A stretch of DNA of 64,000 bases from Microbacterium thalli (GTDB taxonomy: Bacteria > Actinomycetota > Actinomycetes > Actinomycetales > Microbacteriaceae): the NCBI RefSeq assembly GCF_028737325.1, contig NZ_JAQZCH010000001.1, forward strand, positions 1,346,732-1,410,731, written 5' to 3'. Below the pieces are notes generated by a model that ran no database searches, had not been told where the DNA came from, and saw only the letters and a program-made list of their open reading frames with translations. The translations under genes were made by a program, and so were the position numbers. Numbering within the stretch: position 1 is the first letter of the stretch; every line of letters starts with the position of its first letter. Positions 7,683 through 16,077 of the stretch are shown piece by piece.

Positions 7683-9065
7683 CTACCGGGAGCCGGACGC
7701 GGATGATCCCGCGCGGTCGTCCGTCGCGGCCCGTTCGCGGGACGGCGCCGGGTGCTTGTCGGAGTCGAGCCAGTTCGTCTGATCGGTCTTGAGGAACTTC
7801 GCGTAGACCACGAGCGAGACGGCGATGACGACCGTGGCGTAGCCGATGAACAACGGCACCTGCGAGCTCGCGTTGGCTGCGGTGAACAGCAGGGGCGCCG
7901 TTCCTCCGAAGATCGAGTTGGCCATGGCGTACCCGAAGCCGACGCCGAGGGCGCGGATGTAGGTCGGGAAGAGTTCGGCCTTCACGATCGCGTTGATGGA
8001 CGTGTACCCGGTCAGGATCACGAACGCTCCGATGAGCAGGGCGAAGGCGATCACCGGATCGGTCTGCTGCGGCAGGTAGGTCAGGAAGAACCAGGTGTAC
8101 AGCACGCCGCCGATGCCGAAGAACACCAGCAGGGCGCGACGTCCGACGCGGTCCGAGATCCAGCCGCCGAGCGGCTGCAGCAGCATGAGCACCGTGAGAG
8201 CGATGAGGTTGATCACCGTTCCGGCGACGACGTCGCCGTCCGCGAATGCGTTCTTGACGATGTTCGGCCCGGTCACCGAGTACGTGTAGAAGGCGACGGT
8301 GCCGCCCATCGTGATGAGGAAGCACAGCAGAAGCGGGCGCCACTGCACCACGATGAGGTCGCGCATCGAGCCGGCTCGGGTGAACTGCCCGGTGCGCACC
8401 GCGTCGAGCGTCTCCTGGCTGAGCGACTCGTCCATGGTGCGGCGCAGCCAGAACACCACGATCGCGGCGAGGCCGCCGATGCCGAACGCGACGCGCCAGC
8501 CCCAGTCGCTGATCTGCTCGGGGGTCAAGGTCAGCACCATGACCAGCAGGGTCGTCTGGGCCAGCACGTGCCCGCCGACGAGGGTCACGTAGTGGAAGGA
8601 CGAGAGGAACCCCCGATGCCCGGGAACCGCCGCCTCCGACATGTACGTCGCGCTGGCCCCGTACTCGCCGCCGGTGGCGAATCCCTGCGCCAGCCGGGCG
8701 ATCAGCAGGATGACCGCCGCGCCGCCGCCGATCATCGCGGCGGTGGGCGCCAGCGCGATGAGGGCGGAGCACGCCGCCATGACGGTGACCGAGACGGTGA
8801 GGGCGAACCGTCGCCCGCGGCGGTCCGCGAGCCGGCCGAAGTACCACGAGCCGAGGGGGCGCATGAGGAACGTCACCGCGAAGATCGCCCAGGCGTACAA
8901 CGTCGAGTTCTGGTCGTCGGCGCTGAAGAACTGCGATTCGAAGTACGTCAGGAAGACCGAGTAGACGTACACGTCGTACCACTCGACGAGGTTGCCCGCC
9001 GAGCCCTTCAGGGTGTTCAGGACGGAGCGCTTGACGCTGCGGGGCCGGTCTGTCGCCGTCGACAT
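7683..9065 (-). CDS. MHS-family MFS permease (KgtP/ShiA-like organic acid symporter)
   Basis: 460 residues with 12 predicted membrane spans. The metabolite:H+ symporter signature is at the N-terminus (GNLVEWYDVYVYSVF), and RPLGSWYFGRLADRRGRR is the conserved MFS loop 2-3 motif. Members import alpha-ketoglutarate, shikimate, protocatechuate or similar carboxylates. GAGGAA lies upstream of the ATG. It heads the operon with the FAH hydrolase and is divergent from the two-component system at 9216, which probably controls it from the shared 150-bp intergenic region. Confidence 0.9.
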   Translation of the reverse strand: MSTATDRPRSVKRSVLNTLKGSAGNLVEWYDVYVYSVFLTYFESQFFSADDQNSTLYAWAIFAVTFLMRPLGSWYFGRLADRRGRRFALTVSVTVMAACSALIALAPTAAMIGGGAAVILLIARLAQGFATGGEYGASATYMSEAAVPGHRGFLSSFHYVTLVGGHVLAQTTLLVMVLTLTPEQISDWGWRVAFGIGGLAAIVVFWLRRTMDESLSQETLDAVRTGQFTRAGSMRDLIVVQWRPLLLCFLITMGGTVAFYTYSVTGPNIVKNAFADGDVVAGTVINLIALTVLMLLQPLGGWISDRVGRRALLVFFGIGGVLYTWFFLTYLPQQTDPVIAFALLIGAFVILTGYTSINAIVKAELFPTYIRALGVGFGYAMANSIFGGTAPLLFTAANASSQVPLFIGYATVVIAVSLVVYAKFLKTDQTNWLDSDKHPAPSRERAATDDRAGSSASGSR

Positions 9066-9159
9066 GAGCGATTCCTCTCTCTGCGGCGGGCGCGTCGCTG
9101 CGGCCGCCGGGATGTTCCGTCACCCAGCATCTCCACGGGACCCCATCGCCGCCCGGATC

Positions 9160-9175
9160 TTTACGTCGCCTTTAC
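9160..9175. promoter_or_regulatory. TTTAC direct repeat, candidate response-regulator site
   Basis: TTTAC at 9160-9164 is repeated at 9171-9175, a phase of 11 bp. Direct repeats spaced one helical turn are the usual binding pattern of OmpR-family regulators. It lies between the divergent permease and response-regulator genes, the only AT-richer patch in that intergenic region. The binder (the protein encoded at 9216) is inferred. Confidence 0.4.
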
Positions 9176-9204
9176 AGCGCCGCGGGGTGACGCCCGTTCC
9201 GTCG

Positions 9205-9210
9205 TACCCT
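9205..9210 (+). promoter_or_regulatory. Leaderless-type -10 box of the response regulator gene
   Basis: TACCCT ends 5 bases before the ATG at 9216. With a transcription start about 6 bases below the -10 box, the transcript would begin at or next to the start codon; no Shine-Dalgarno sequence is visible. Confidence 0.45.
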
Positions 9211-9215
9211 GCAGT

Positions 9216-9872
9216 ATGCGTTTGCTCATCGTCGAGGACGACGACTCGGTCGCCGCCGCCCTCGTCGCGGGCCTGCGGCGGTCCCCGCATTCGGCCACCC
9301 GTGTCGCGCGGGCGAGCGACCTGCTGCTCCAGCACCACGACCACGACGTCGTGCTGCTCGATCTCGGGCTGCCCGATCTCGACGGCATCGAGGCGCTGCG
9401 GCGTCTTCGTCGCACCTCCGAGGTGCCGCTCATCGTCGTCACCGCCCGCGGCGACGAGGAATCCACTGTGCGCGCCCTGCGTGCCGGCGCCGACGACTAC
9501 GTCGTCAAGCCCGTCCGCATCCCCGAGCTGCTGGCCCGCGTCGAGGCGGTCGCCCGCCGCCGAGGCGAGACGCCCCGCGTCGACGAGGTGCGCATCGGCG
9601 ACCTCGCCATCGATCTCGCGGCGCGACGGGTCGCGATGCACGCCGACGAGGTGCACCTGACCGCGACGGAGTTCGAGATGCTCGCCGAGCTCGCACGCTC
9701 CGCGGGCCGGGCCGTCAGCCGTCACCGGCTGCTCGACGCCGTGTGGGGCGACGCCTACGCGGCGTCGTCACGGTCGTTCGACGTGCATCTGACGGCGCTG
9801 CGTCAGAAGCTGCCGGTGGCGACGATCACCACCATCCGCGGCTACGGCTACCGCCTCGAGACGGAGTCATGA
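9216..9872 (+). CDS. OmpR-family response regulator (TctD-like)
   Basis: 218 residues. Receiver domain 1-115 with acidic pocket EDDD (7-10), phosphoacceptor Asp49 (VVLLDLGLPD) and conserved Lys in DDYVVKPV. The C-terminal winged helix contains LTATEFEMLAELARSAGRAVSRHRLLDAVWG and ends TIRGYGYRLE. ATG 9216 is chosen because the receiver domain starts exactly there; the long upstream open frame is antisense to the permease and has no homology to a regulator. The stop overlaps the kinase start (ATGA). It probably activates the divergent permease/hydrolase operon. Confidence 0.93.
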   Translation: MRLLIVEDDDSVAAALVAGLRRSPHSATRVARASDLLLQHHDHDVVLLDLGLPDLDGIEALRRLRRTSEVPLIVVTARGDEESTVRALRAGADDYVVKPVRIPELLARVEAVARRRGETPRVDEVRIGDLAIDLAARRVAMHADEVHLTATEFEMLAELARSAGRAVSRHRLLDAVWGDAYAASSRSFDVHLTALRQKLPVATITTIRGYGYRLETES

Positions 9873-11245
9873 AGACACGGATGCTGGTGGGGTTGCTCCT
9901 GCTCGGCGGCATCAGTCTCGTCGCGGTGCTCGTGCCGCTGCTCGGCGCGCTCGCGTCCGCTCGCACCCAGGCTCTCGCCCTGCAGCGCGGAGCTGCGCTG
10001 ACCGAGATCGTCGAGCTCGCCGCCACGACCGACGAGAGCCGGCCGGTGTCGCTGCAGCGCTACCTCGACCGGTTCTTCGAGGTGCACGGCGAATCGGTGC
10101 GGGTGGTCGATGGCACCGGCCGGACCATCGCCGGGGTAGGTGAACTCGTCGACGCGGGCCGGGCGGACCGCATGCTGCTGTCGGCGCGCCGCAACCTGCC
10201 GCAGTACGACCTCCCCGTCGTGCTGCCCTGGTCGCCCGAGGCCGCGCCGATCGCGGCCCCTGTACGCCGTTCCTCGGAGGTGGCACGCGGCGCGGCGATG
10301 CTCGTCGTGGACGTCGGCGAGGCCCGGGCCGACGTCACACGGTCGTGGGCGATCGCGCTCGGCGCGGCGGTGCTGCTGCTCGCCGCCCTGATCGCCTTCT
10401 CGCTCCGCTTCACGGACTGGGTGCTGCGTCCCGTGCGCATCCTCGACGCGGCCGCCACCGATGGGGCGCTCGGCACGGGCGGGCTCGACGCCGTGCCGAT
10501 CGGACCACCCGAGATCCAGCACCTCTCGGAATCGGTGGCCCGGATGACGCGCGCTCGCGAAGAGGCCCTCGAGCGTCAGCGCGGGCTCGTCGCCGACGTC
10601 TCCCATCAGCTGCGCAATCCGCTCAGCGCCATGCGCTACCGGGTCGACGACCTGCTCGCCGACGACCCGACCTCGGAGTCCGTCACCGCCCTCGACACCG
10701 ACCTCGAGCGGCTGAGCGCCACACTCGACCGGCTGCTGGCGCTGGCCGAGGCCGAGCAGCGGGCGAGTTCGCGCCCCGATCACGGTGCGAGCGCCGCCGA
10801 GCACGTGACCTCGGCCGATGCGCTCGTCGCGCTGTTCCGGCAGCGCCGAGATCTCGACGGCCTCCGTCTGGTGTCGGCCACCCGCGACGAGGTGGTGGTC
10901 GGATGCCGCCGCAGCGACCTCGAGGACGTCGTGTTCATCCTGCTCGAGAACACCCGGAAGTACGCCGGGGTGAGCCCCACGGCGTCGGTGGCGCTGCGTG
11001 CCGAGGGAGACCGGGCGGTGCTGCGCGTGAGCGACGACGGTCCCGGTCTGCCCGACGGAGATCTTCCGCTCGTCGGTCAGCGGTTCTGGCGCGCCGCGGT
11101 GCACCGGTCGCTGCCCGGCACCGGCCTGGGTCATGCCGTGCTCGCCGCGATCGTCGACGCCAATCGCGGAACGGTCTCCGTGTCGCGGGGACGCCCGAGC
11201 GGCCTGACCGTGACGGTCACGTTCGCGGGTGCGTCGTGGAGCTGA
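9869..11245 (+). CDS. Sensor histidine kinase (TctE-like)
   Basis: 458 residues. One span near residues 6-28, an extracytoplasmic sensor region of about 130 residues, a second span near 165-185 followed by a HAMP-like linker, then the HisKA box DVSHQLRNPLSAMRYRVDDLL with phosphoacceptor His246 and an ATPase domain (N box LLENTRKYAG, G boxes DDGPGLPDGD and GTGLGHAV). It starts on the ATGA overlap with the regulator and ends inside the start of the TAXI lipoprotein gene, so all three are translated together. The TctE-like layout and the co-encoded binding protein suggest it senses an extracellular organic acid through that lipoprotein. Confidence 0.92.
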   Translation: MKTRMLVGLLLLGGISLVAVLVPLLGALASARTQALALQRGAALTEIVELAATTDESRPVSLQRYLDRFFEVHGESVRVVDGTGRTIAGVGELVDAGRADRMLLSARRNLPQYDLPVVLPWSPEAAPIAAPVRRSSEVARGAAMLVVDVGEARADVTRSWAIALGAAVLLLAALIAFSLRFTDWVLRPVRILDAAATDGALGTGGLDAVPIGPPEIQHLSESVARMTRAREEALERQRGLVADVSHQLRNPLSAMRYRVDDLLADDPTSESVTALDTDLERLSATLDRLLALAEAEQRASSRPDHGASAAEHVTSADALVALFRQRRDLDGLRLVSATRDEVVVGCRRSDLEDVVFILLENTRKYAGVSPTASVALRAEGDRAVLRVSDDGPGLPDGDLPLVGQRFWRAAVHRSLPGTGLGHAVLAAIVDANRGTVSVSRGRPSGLTVTVTFAGASWS

Positions 11246-12159
11246 CGCGGCGGGCCCTCCTCGGGCTCGGTCTGGGGTCGGTCGCCCTTGCGGCGCTGGC
11301 GGGGTGCGGGCAACGGGATGCCGCGCCGGCGCTGCGGCTCGCGTGCGGTGAGCGGGGCGGAACGTACCTGCAGTTCGGCGAGAACTTCCGCGATCGCCTG
11401 GATGCTCGACGCCCGGGTGCCGTGCGCGTCGTCGAGACCGAGGGAAGCGCCGACAACGTCGACCTGCTCCGCCGCGGCGACGCCGACCTGGGGCTCTGCC
11501 TCGCCGATCTCGCCGCCGAGCGGGCCGACGGGTTGCAGGCGGTCGGCCGGGTGTACCAGAACTACCTGCAGTGCCTCGTGCGCGCCGACTCCGGCCTGAC
11601 CGACGCGGCACAGCTGGCGGGGCTGACGGTGTCGATCGGTGCTCCGGGGTCGGGCGCGGCGGTGGCCGCTCGGCGCGTGATCGAGTCCGGCGACCCCGGG
11701 CGGTGGCCGCGGACCCGGCAGCTCCCGCTGCGCGCCGCCCTCGATGCGCTCGAGGCGCGCGAGCTCGACGCCGTGTTCTTCTCGGGCGGCGTGCCCATTC
11801 CCGAACTCGTCGATCGCCCGCCCGCCACCCCGCTGCGCCTGCTCGACCTCGACGAGCCCGCCGACCGGCTCGCGCAGGACTGGCCGGAGTTCTACCGGCC
11901 GGTCGAGATCGCCGCGGGTGTCTACCCGGAGCAGGGCGAGGCCCGGACGGTCGGCATCGCGAATCTGCTGCTGGTGCGACCGGATGTCGCGGCCGACGCC
12001 GTGCGGCTGCTCGTCGATGTCCTCGTCGACGAGGCGCCGCGGCTGGTGCCGCCGGGAAGCCTCGGCGTGCAGTACCTCACCGAGTCGTCCCTCATCGACA
12101 CCGCGCCCCTCGAACTGCACCCGGGGGCGCTCGCCGCCTATCGTTCGCGTTACGGCTGA
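11236..12159 (+). CDS. TAXI-type solute-binding lipoprotein
   Basis: 307 residues. The N-terminus MELTRRALLGLGLGSVALAALAGC has a twin-arginine-like TRRALLG and a lipobox LAGC (Cys24). The rest is the TAXI binding fold: ACGERGGTYLQFGENFRDRL, VETEGSADNVDLLRRGDADLGLCLADLA, LAGLTVSIGAPGSGAAVAARRVIE. GTG 11236 overlaps the kinase end by 10 bases and is where the signal sequence begins. TAXI proteins normally feed TRAP permeases, but no TRAP permease is in this window. The coupling to the kinase suggests a sensing role rather than transport, which is inferred. Confidence 0.88.
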   Translation: MELTRRALLGLGLGSVALAALAGCGQRDAAPALRLACGERGGTYLQFGENFRDRLDARRPGAVRVVETEGSADNVDLLRRGDADLGLCLADLAAERADGLQAVGRVYQNYLQCLVRADSGLTDAAQLAGLTVSIGAPGSGAAVAARRVIESGDPGRWPRTRQLPLRAALDALEARELDAVFFSGGVPIPELVDRPPATPLRLLDLDEPADRLAQDWPEFYRPVEIAAGVYPEQGEARTVGIANLLLVRPDVAADAVRLLVDVLVDEAPRLVPPGSLGVQYLTESSLIDTAPLELHPGALAAYRSRYG

Positions 12160-12226
12160 CGCGGCGCAGCGTGACGCGCGGCTGCGCGATCCGCGCGATC
12201 GGGGTCGTGGGGGACCGGGCGCGCCC

Positions 12227-12232
12227 TAGGGT
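12227..12232 (+). promoter_or_regulatory. Leaderless-type -10 box of prsW-like gene
   Basis: TAGGGT lies 6 bases ahead of the GTG at 12239, with no ribosome-binding sequence between. The spacing predicts that transcription starts at the start codon. Confidence 0.5.
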
Positions 12233-12238
12233 GGGGGC

Positions 12239-13405
12239 GTGTCGTACCCGTCGTCGCTCTCGCAGCCCCAGCCCGGCCAGCCCGGCGCCGTCCCTCCCGC
12301 CCCGGCGTCGCCCGCGACGCTGCCGGTGCATGCGCGGCCCGGTGGCTGGGCCGCCCTGTGGGTGATCGCGCTGCTGGTCGTGCTGCTGCTCGGGCTGGTG
12401 GCCTACGTCGTCACGTTCCTCGGATGGGTGGCGTCGATCATCGGTGCCGTGCTGGCGCTCCTCCCGCTGCTCGGGGTGCTGTGGGTCGTGCGCATCGTCG
12501 ACCGGTGGGAGCCTGAGCCGCCGCGCCTGCTCTGGGTGGCCCTGGGCTGGGGGGCGATCGCGTCGGTGGTCATCGCGCTCGGCGTCGACCTGCTGCTCGC
12601 GCTCGCGGTCGGGCCGTCCCGCGACCCGCTGGCGTCGGCGATGGCGAGCGTCGTGCAGGCGCCGATCGTCGAAGAGATCGCCAAGGGGCTCGGCATCCTG
12701 CTCATTCTGTGGATCGGTCGTCGGTACTTCGACGGTCCCGTCGACGGTGTCGTCTACGGGGCGATGATCGGAGCCGGCTTCGCCTTCACCGAGAACATCC
12801 TCTACTTCGCCGACAGTCTCATCTCGGGCGGTTTCGCCCAGGTGACCGTGACGTTCGTGCTGCGCGGCATCCTGTCTCCGTTCGCGCACGTCATGTTCAC
12901 GGCGGCGACGGGCTTCGCCGTCGGCCTCGCCGTGCGGCGCGGGGCTCGCGGGGGAGCGGTGTTCGCCCCCTGGGCGGGCGGGTTGGCCGTGGCGATCCTG
13001 CTGCACGCGCTGTGGAACGGCTCGGCCGCATTCGCGGACTTCTTCGCCCTGTATGTGACCCTCCAGGTGCCGCTGTTCATCGCCTTCGTGTTCGGCATCG
13101 TGCTCCTGCGCCGCGAGGAGTCGCGGCTCACCCGCGCGCGCCTGCAGGACTACGCCGCCGCCGGCTGGTTCACCCCCGTCGAGGTCGACCTGCTCGCCAC
13201 CGGACCGGGTCGGCGCCGCGCGCTCGCCTGGGCGCGGTCGCTGCCCGGCGATCGCACCGAGACGATGCGCGCGTTCATCGCCGAGGCCACGCGGCTCGCC
13301 TCGGCGCGGCAGCGCGCGCTCACCGGCCGCGATGACGAGGCCCTCGCCGACGAGCGCGCCCACCTGGCCCGCGCCACGCGCCTGCGGCGGACGCTGCTGC
13401 TCTGA
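12239..13405 (+). CDS. prsW: PrsW family intramembrane metalloprotease
   Basis: 388 residues. A Pro/Ala-rich N-terminal 35 residues, then about eight membrane spans holding the PrsW catalytic motifs: APIVEEIAKGLG, GFAFTENILYF, and HVMFTAATGFAVGL, plus a final LLHALWNGSA motif. The two Glu residues, the Glu-Asn and the His residues are the zinc/active-site elements of this CPBP-like superfamily. In Bacillus PrsW makes the first cut in an anti-sigma factor; the actinobacterial target is unknown. The C-terminal about 100 residues are cytoplasmic and Arg-rich. It stands alone with a leaderless-type promoter. Confidence 0.88.
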   Translation: MSYPSSLSQPQPGQPGAVPPAPASPATLPVHARPGGWAALWVIALLVVLLLGLVAYVVTFLGWVASIIGAVLALLPLLGVLWVVRIVDRWEPEPPRLLWVALGWGAIASVVIALGVDLLLALAVGPSRDPLASAMASVVQAPIVEEIAKGLGILLILWIGRRYFDGPVDGVVYGAMIGAGFAFTENILYFADSLISGGFAQVTVTFVLRGILSPFAHVMFTAATGFAVGLAVRRGARGGAVFAPWAGGLAVAILLHALWNGSAAFADFFALYVTLQVPLFIAFVFGIVLLRREESRLTRARLQDYAAAGWFTPVEVDLLATGPGRRRALAWARSLPGDRTETMRAFIAEATRLASARQRALTGRDDEALADERAHLARATRLRRTLLL

Positions 13406-13446
13406 CGGACTGCGCTGACGCAGGCTCACGAGACGGGCGGAGAAAG

Positions 13447-13497
13447 ACTCAGCGCCCGGTGCCGCGGCGATGCCTGCGTGTCTCCCGGGCGCTGAGT
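13447..13497. repeat. 13-bp inverted repeat with 25-base loop
   Basis: ACTCAGCGCCCGG at 13447-13459 is the exact complement of 13485-13497. It lies in the gap between the PrsW and FKBP genes. The long loop and lack of a T run make it an atypical terminator; it may end the prsW transcript or be a dispersed repeat. Confidence 0.6.
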
Positions 13498-13600
13498 TGG
13501 CCTGCATCCATGATCCATCCGGACCCGAGGGCCGTCAAGGGCGGTCGCGTACCGCCGGCTCGCGTTGCACCGGGCGGCGCGCTCGGGTTGGATGGAGCCC

Positions 13601-13969
13601 ATGACTGACGACCGCACCAAGCCCGAGATCGATGCCCCTGAGGGCCCGGCACCCGACGACCTGGTCGTCCGCGACCTGATCGTCGGCGACGGCGCTGAAG
13701 CCAAGCCCGGCGACACCGTCACCGTGCACTACGCCGGTGTCGAGTACACCTCGGGCGAAGAGTTCGACTCGTCGTGGAACCGCGGCGAGAGCATCCAGTT
13801 CCCGCTGCGCGGCCTCATCCAGGGCTGGCAGGACGGCATCCCGGGCATGAAGGTCGGCGGACGGCGCGAGCTCGTGATCCCCCCGCACCTCGCGTACGGC
13901 CCGGCCGGCGGCCACTTCCTCGGCGGCAAGACCCTCATCTTCATCATCGACCTGCTCGCGGTGGGCTGA
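13601..13969 (+). CDS. FKBP-type peptidyl-prolyl cis-trans isomerase, cytoplasmic
   Basis: 122 residues, one FKBP domain covering about 30-122: VTVHYAGVEYTSGEEFDSSW, PLRGLIQGWQDGIPGMKVGGRRELVIPPHLAYG, LIFIIDLLAV. The aromatic/hydrophobic pocket residues (Tyr, Phe, Asp, Trp, Tyr, Phe) are present. It accelerates proline isomerisation during folding. No signal sequence, so cytoplasmic. ATG 13601 (MTDDR) is preferred; ATG 13592 is an in-frame alternative three codons earlier. A second, exported FKBP is encoded at 29885. Confidence 0.9.
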   Translation: MTDDRTKPEIDAPEGPAPDDLVVRDLIVGDGAEAKPGDTVTVHYAGVEYTSGEEFDSSWNRGESIQFPLRGLIQGWQDGIPGMKVGGRRELVIPPHLAYGPAGGHFLGGKTLIFIIDLLAVG

Positions 13970-14045
13970 CCCCGCTCCGACGCTCTCCGGGCGGATGTCG
14001 CGCACAGCGGCATCCGCCCGTCGTTGTTCGGTCGTCGTTCCGTCG

Positions 14046-14065
14046 CCGCGAATTTACATTCGCGG
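14046..14065. promoter_or_regulatory. Palindromic operator-like site ahead of the YceI gene
   Basis: CCGCGAAT and ATTCGCGG are exact complements separated by four bases (TTAC). The site is 77 bases upstream of the YceI start codon and stands out in composition. A TetR/MarR-type regulator would fit, but none is encoded next to it. Confidence 0.4.
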
Positions 14066-14141
14066 GAATACGATGTTCGAGCGGCGCGTTGCCGCCCCCT
14101 GTACGCCGGACCCCTCCGGACGCCCTACGAGAAGGACGATC

Positions 14142-14696
14142 ATGACCACCACGACTGACATCCCCGGTTACAAGGCAGGCACCTGGGCGCTCGACGCCTC
14201 CCACAGCGAGGTGGGCTTCAGCGTTCGCCACATGATGATCTCGAAGGTCCGCGGCACGTTCGCCGTCGCCGAGGCGACCATCGTCGCCCCCGAGAACCCG
14301 CTCGACCTCACGCTCGAGGCGAAGGTCGATGTCGCGTCGATCAACACCAAGGACGAGGGTCGCGACGGCCACCTGCGCAGCGCCGACTTCTTCGACGTCG
14401 AGACCTACCCGACCATGACCTTCGTCTCGACCGGTGTGCGCGAGCAGGGCGGCGACTTCCTCGTCGACGGCAACCTCACCATCAAGGACGTCACCAAGCC
14501 CGTCACCTTCACGGTCGAGTTCGGCGGCTTCGGCACCGACCCGTGGGGCAACTACAAGGCCGGCGCGACGGCCAAGACGGTCATCAACCGCGAGGAGTTC
14601 GGCCTCACCTGGAACGCCGCCCTCGAGACCGGCGGCGTGCTCGTCGGCAAGGACGTCACGATCGAGCTCGATCTGCAGGGTTCGATCCAGGCCTGA
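14142..14696 (+). CDS. YceI family lipid-binding-like protein
   Basis: 184 residues forming the single YceI beta-barrel/lipocalin-like domain: AGTWALDASHSEVGFSVRHMMISKVRGTF (first 40 residues), DGHLRSADFFDVETYPTMTF, and ALETGGVLVGKDVTIELDLQG at the end. The family binds polyisoprenoid or amphiphilic ligands. No signal peptide is present, so unlike E. coli YceI it is cytoplasmic, the common actinobacterial version. ATG 14142 follows GAAGGACGATC. Confidence 0.9.
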   Translation: MTTTTDIPGYKAGTWALDASHSEVGFSVRHMMISKVRGTFAVAEATIVAPENPLDLTLEAKVDVASINTKDEGRDGHLRSADFFDVETYPTMTFVSTGVREQGGDFLVDGNLTIKDVTKPVTFTVEFGGFGTDPWGNYKAGATAKTVINREEFGLTWNAALETGGVLVGKDVTIELDLQGSIQA

Positions 14697-14713
14697 TCGC
14701 CCGGATTCTCTCC

Positions 14714-14743
14714 GAGGGGCGGATGCTGCGGCATCCGCCCCTC
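14714..14743. terminator. Bidirectional terminator between YceI and MFS genes
   Basis: A 13-bp perfect stem, 14714-14726 with 14731-14743, and 4-base loop. It lies between convergent genes and can serve both strands. The stem is built from the window-wide octamer GGATGCNG. Confidence 0.75.
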
Positions 14744-14751
14744 GTTCTGTC

Positions 14752-16056
14752 TCAGGGCGTCGGGTGGGCCGCGTCGTAGGCGCGGAAGGTCGGGGCGAGG
14801 CGCACGAGCAGCGCGACGAGCCCGATGATGACGAAGCCGCCGAGCAGTGGCGGGAACCACAGCGCGGTGACGGTGGCGAGCGTGCCGGCGTACAGCGCTC
14901 CCAGTCGGGGTCCGCCCGCCACCACGACGATGAAGAGCCCCTGCAGGCGGCCGCGGATCGCGTCGGGGACAGCCGCCTGCACCATCGTGTTGCGGTAGAT
15001 GGAGCTGACGTTGTCGGCGGCACCCGATCCGGCGAGGGCGACGGCGGCGAGGACGATGAGCGTGACGTTCGCGGAGTCCTCGCCGATGCGCCCGGGTGCG
15101 AAGAACCGCAGGCTGCCGGCCAGCAGGACGCCGCCGAAGAGCGCGATCGACACGCCGTAGGCGATGATGGCGCGTTCGATGCCGCGGCCGTGCAGCGGGT
15201 AGCGGGCGATCGGGCCCGAGAAGAGGCTCGAGAAGAACGCGCCCACGGCGATCGCGGCGGTCAGCAGCCCCGTCGTGATCGCGCCCCCGCCCAGCAGGAC
15301 GGCGCCGATGGCGGGGAAGAGCGCGGTCGGCTGCCCGAACGTCATGGCGATGATGTCGAGGATGAACTGCATCCGGATGTTCCGAGCGCGCTGCAGGAAC
15401 TGCCAGCCGTCGGCGAGCGAGCGCAGGCCGGGGCGCACGACGGTGCCCTCGGGGCGGATGCTCGGCAGTGACCACAGGCCCAGGAACAGCGCGCTCATCA
15501 GCACGAGGTCGATCGTGTACGTCCAGCCGTAGCCCGTGAACGCCACGAGCAGTCCCGCGGCGGCCGGTCCGACCGACACCATGATGCCCATCGTGATGCC
15601 CCCCAGTGCGGATGCCGCCGGCAGCAGCTCTCGGGGGATGAGCCGCGGCACGATCGCCTGGCGCGCCGCCATGACGACCGAGTTCGCGGCCGAGTTCACG
15701 ACGGCGATGGCGTACAGCCAGCCGACGGTCTCGTCACCGGTCCAGGTCAGCACCATCAGCACCGCGGTCGAGGCGAAGGTGATCGAGGCAGCGATCAGCG
15801 CGACGCGGCGCCGGTCGAAGGCGTCGGCGAGCATGCCGCCGTAGAGGCCCGCGATGATCATCGGCACGAGGCCCGCGACGGCGATCATCGCGACGGCGAA
15901 GGTCGACGCGGTCAGCTCGTACATGTGGAGCATGATCGCGACGATGGTCAGCTGGCCGCCGAGGCCGGCGAGCGTCGAGCCGACCCACATGCGGGCGAAC
16001 GCGGGCGAGGTGGTCAGCGGCCGGAGGTCGATCAGATGGTCTCGTCGCAGGCGCAC
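14752..16056 (-). CDS. MFS transporter, EntS/DHA3-like exporter
   Basis: 434 residues with about 12 membrane spans. The N-terminus PAFARMWVGSTLAGLGGQLT and loop motif GMLADAFDRRRVAL are typical of the drug/siderophore exporter subgroup (EntS/DHA3-like). No partner siderophore genes lie nearby, so the cargo is unknown. Start is GTG 16056, 6 bases below a TAGGCT -10 box on the minus strand (16063-16068), a leaderless arrangement. Divergent from rpsO. Confidence 0.88.
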   Translation of the reverse strand: MRLRRDHLIDLRPLTTSPAFARMWVGSTLAGLGGQLTIVAIMLHMYELTASTFAVAMIAVAGLVPMIIAGLYGGMLADAFDRRRVALIAASITFASTAVLMVLTWTGDETVGWLYAIAVVNSAANSVVMAARQAIVPRLIPRELLPAASALGGITMGIMVSVGPAAAGLLVAFTGYGWTYTIDLVLMSALFLGLWSLPSIRPEGTVVRPGLRSLADGWQFLQRARNIRMQFILDIIAMTFGQPTALFPAIGAVLLGGGAITTGLLTAAIAVGAFFSSLFSGPIARYPLHGRGIERAIIAYGVSIALFGGVLLAGSLRFFAPGRIGEDSANVTLIVLAAVALAGSGAADNVSSIYRNTMVQAAVPDAIRGRLQGLFIVVVAGGPRLGALYAGTLATVTALWFPPLLGGFVIIGLVALLVRLAPTFRAYDAAHPTP

Positions 16057-16062
16057 CGGACG

Positions 16063-16068
16063 AGCCTA
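16063..16068 (-). promoter_or_regulatory. Leaderless-type -10 box of the MFS exporter
   Basis: Minus-strand TAGGCT, 6 bases ahead of the GTG at 16056. It lies 10 bases from the rpsO -10 candidate on the other strand, so the two promoters are nearly back to back. Confidence 0.5.
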
Positions 16069-16077
16069 GAGGACTGG

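Noticed and set aside
7752..9215. Long open frame antisense to the MHS permease, upstream of the response regulator
   Set aside because: Composition is Asp/Arg/Glu-rich shadow coding; the receiver domain starts at 9216 with a -10 box just ahead.
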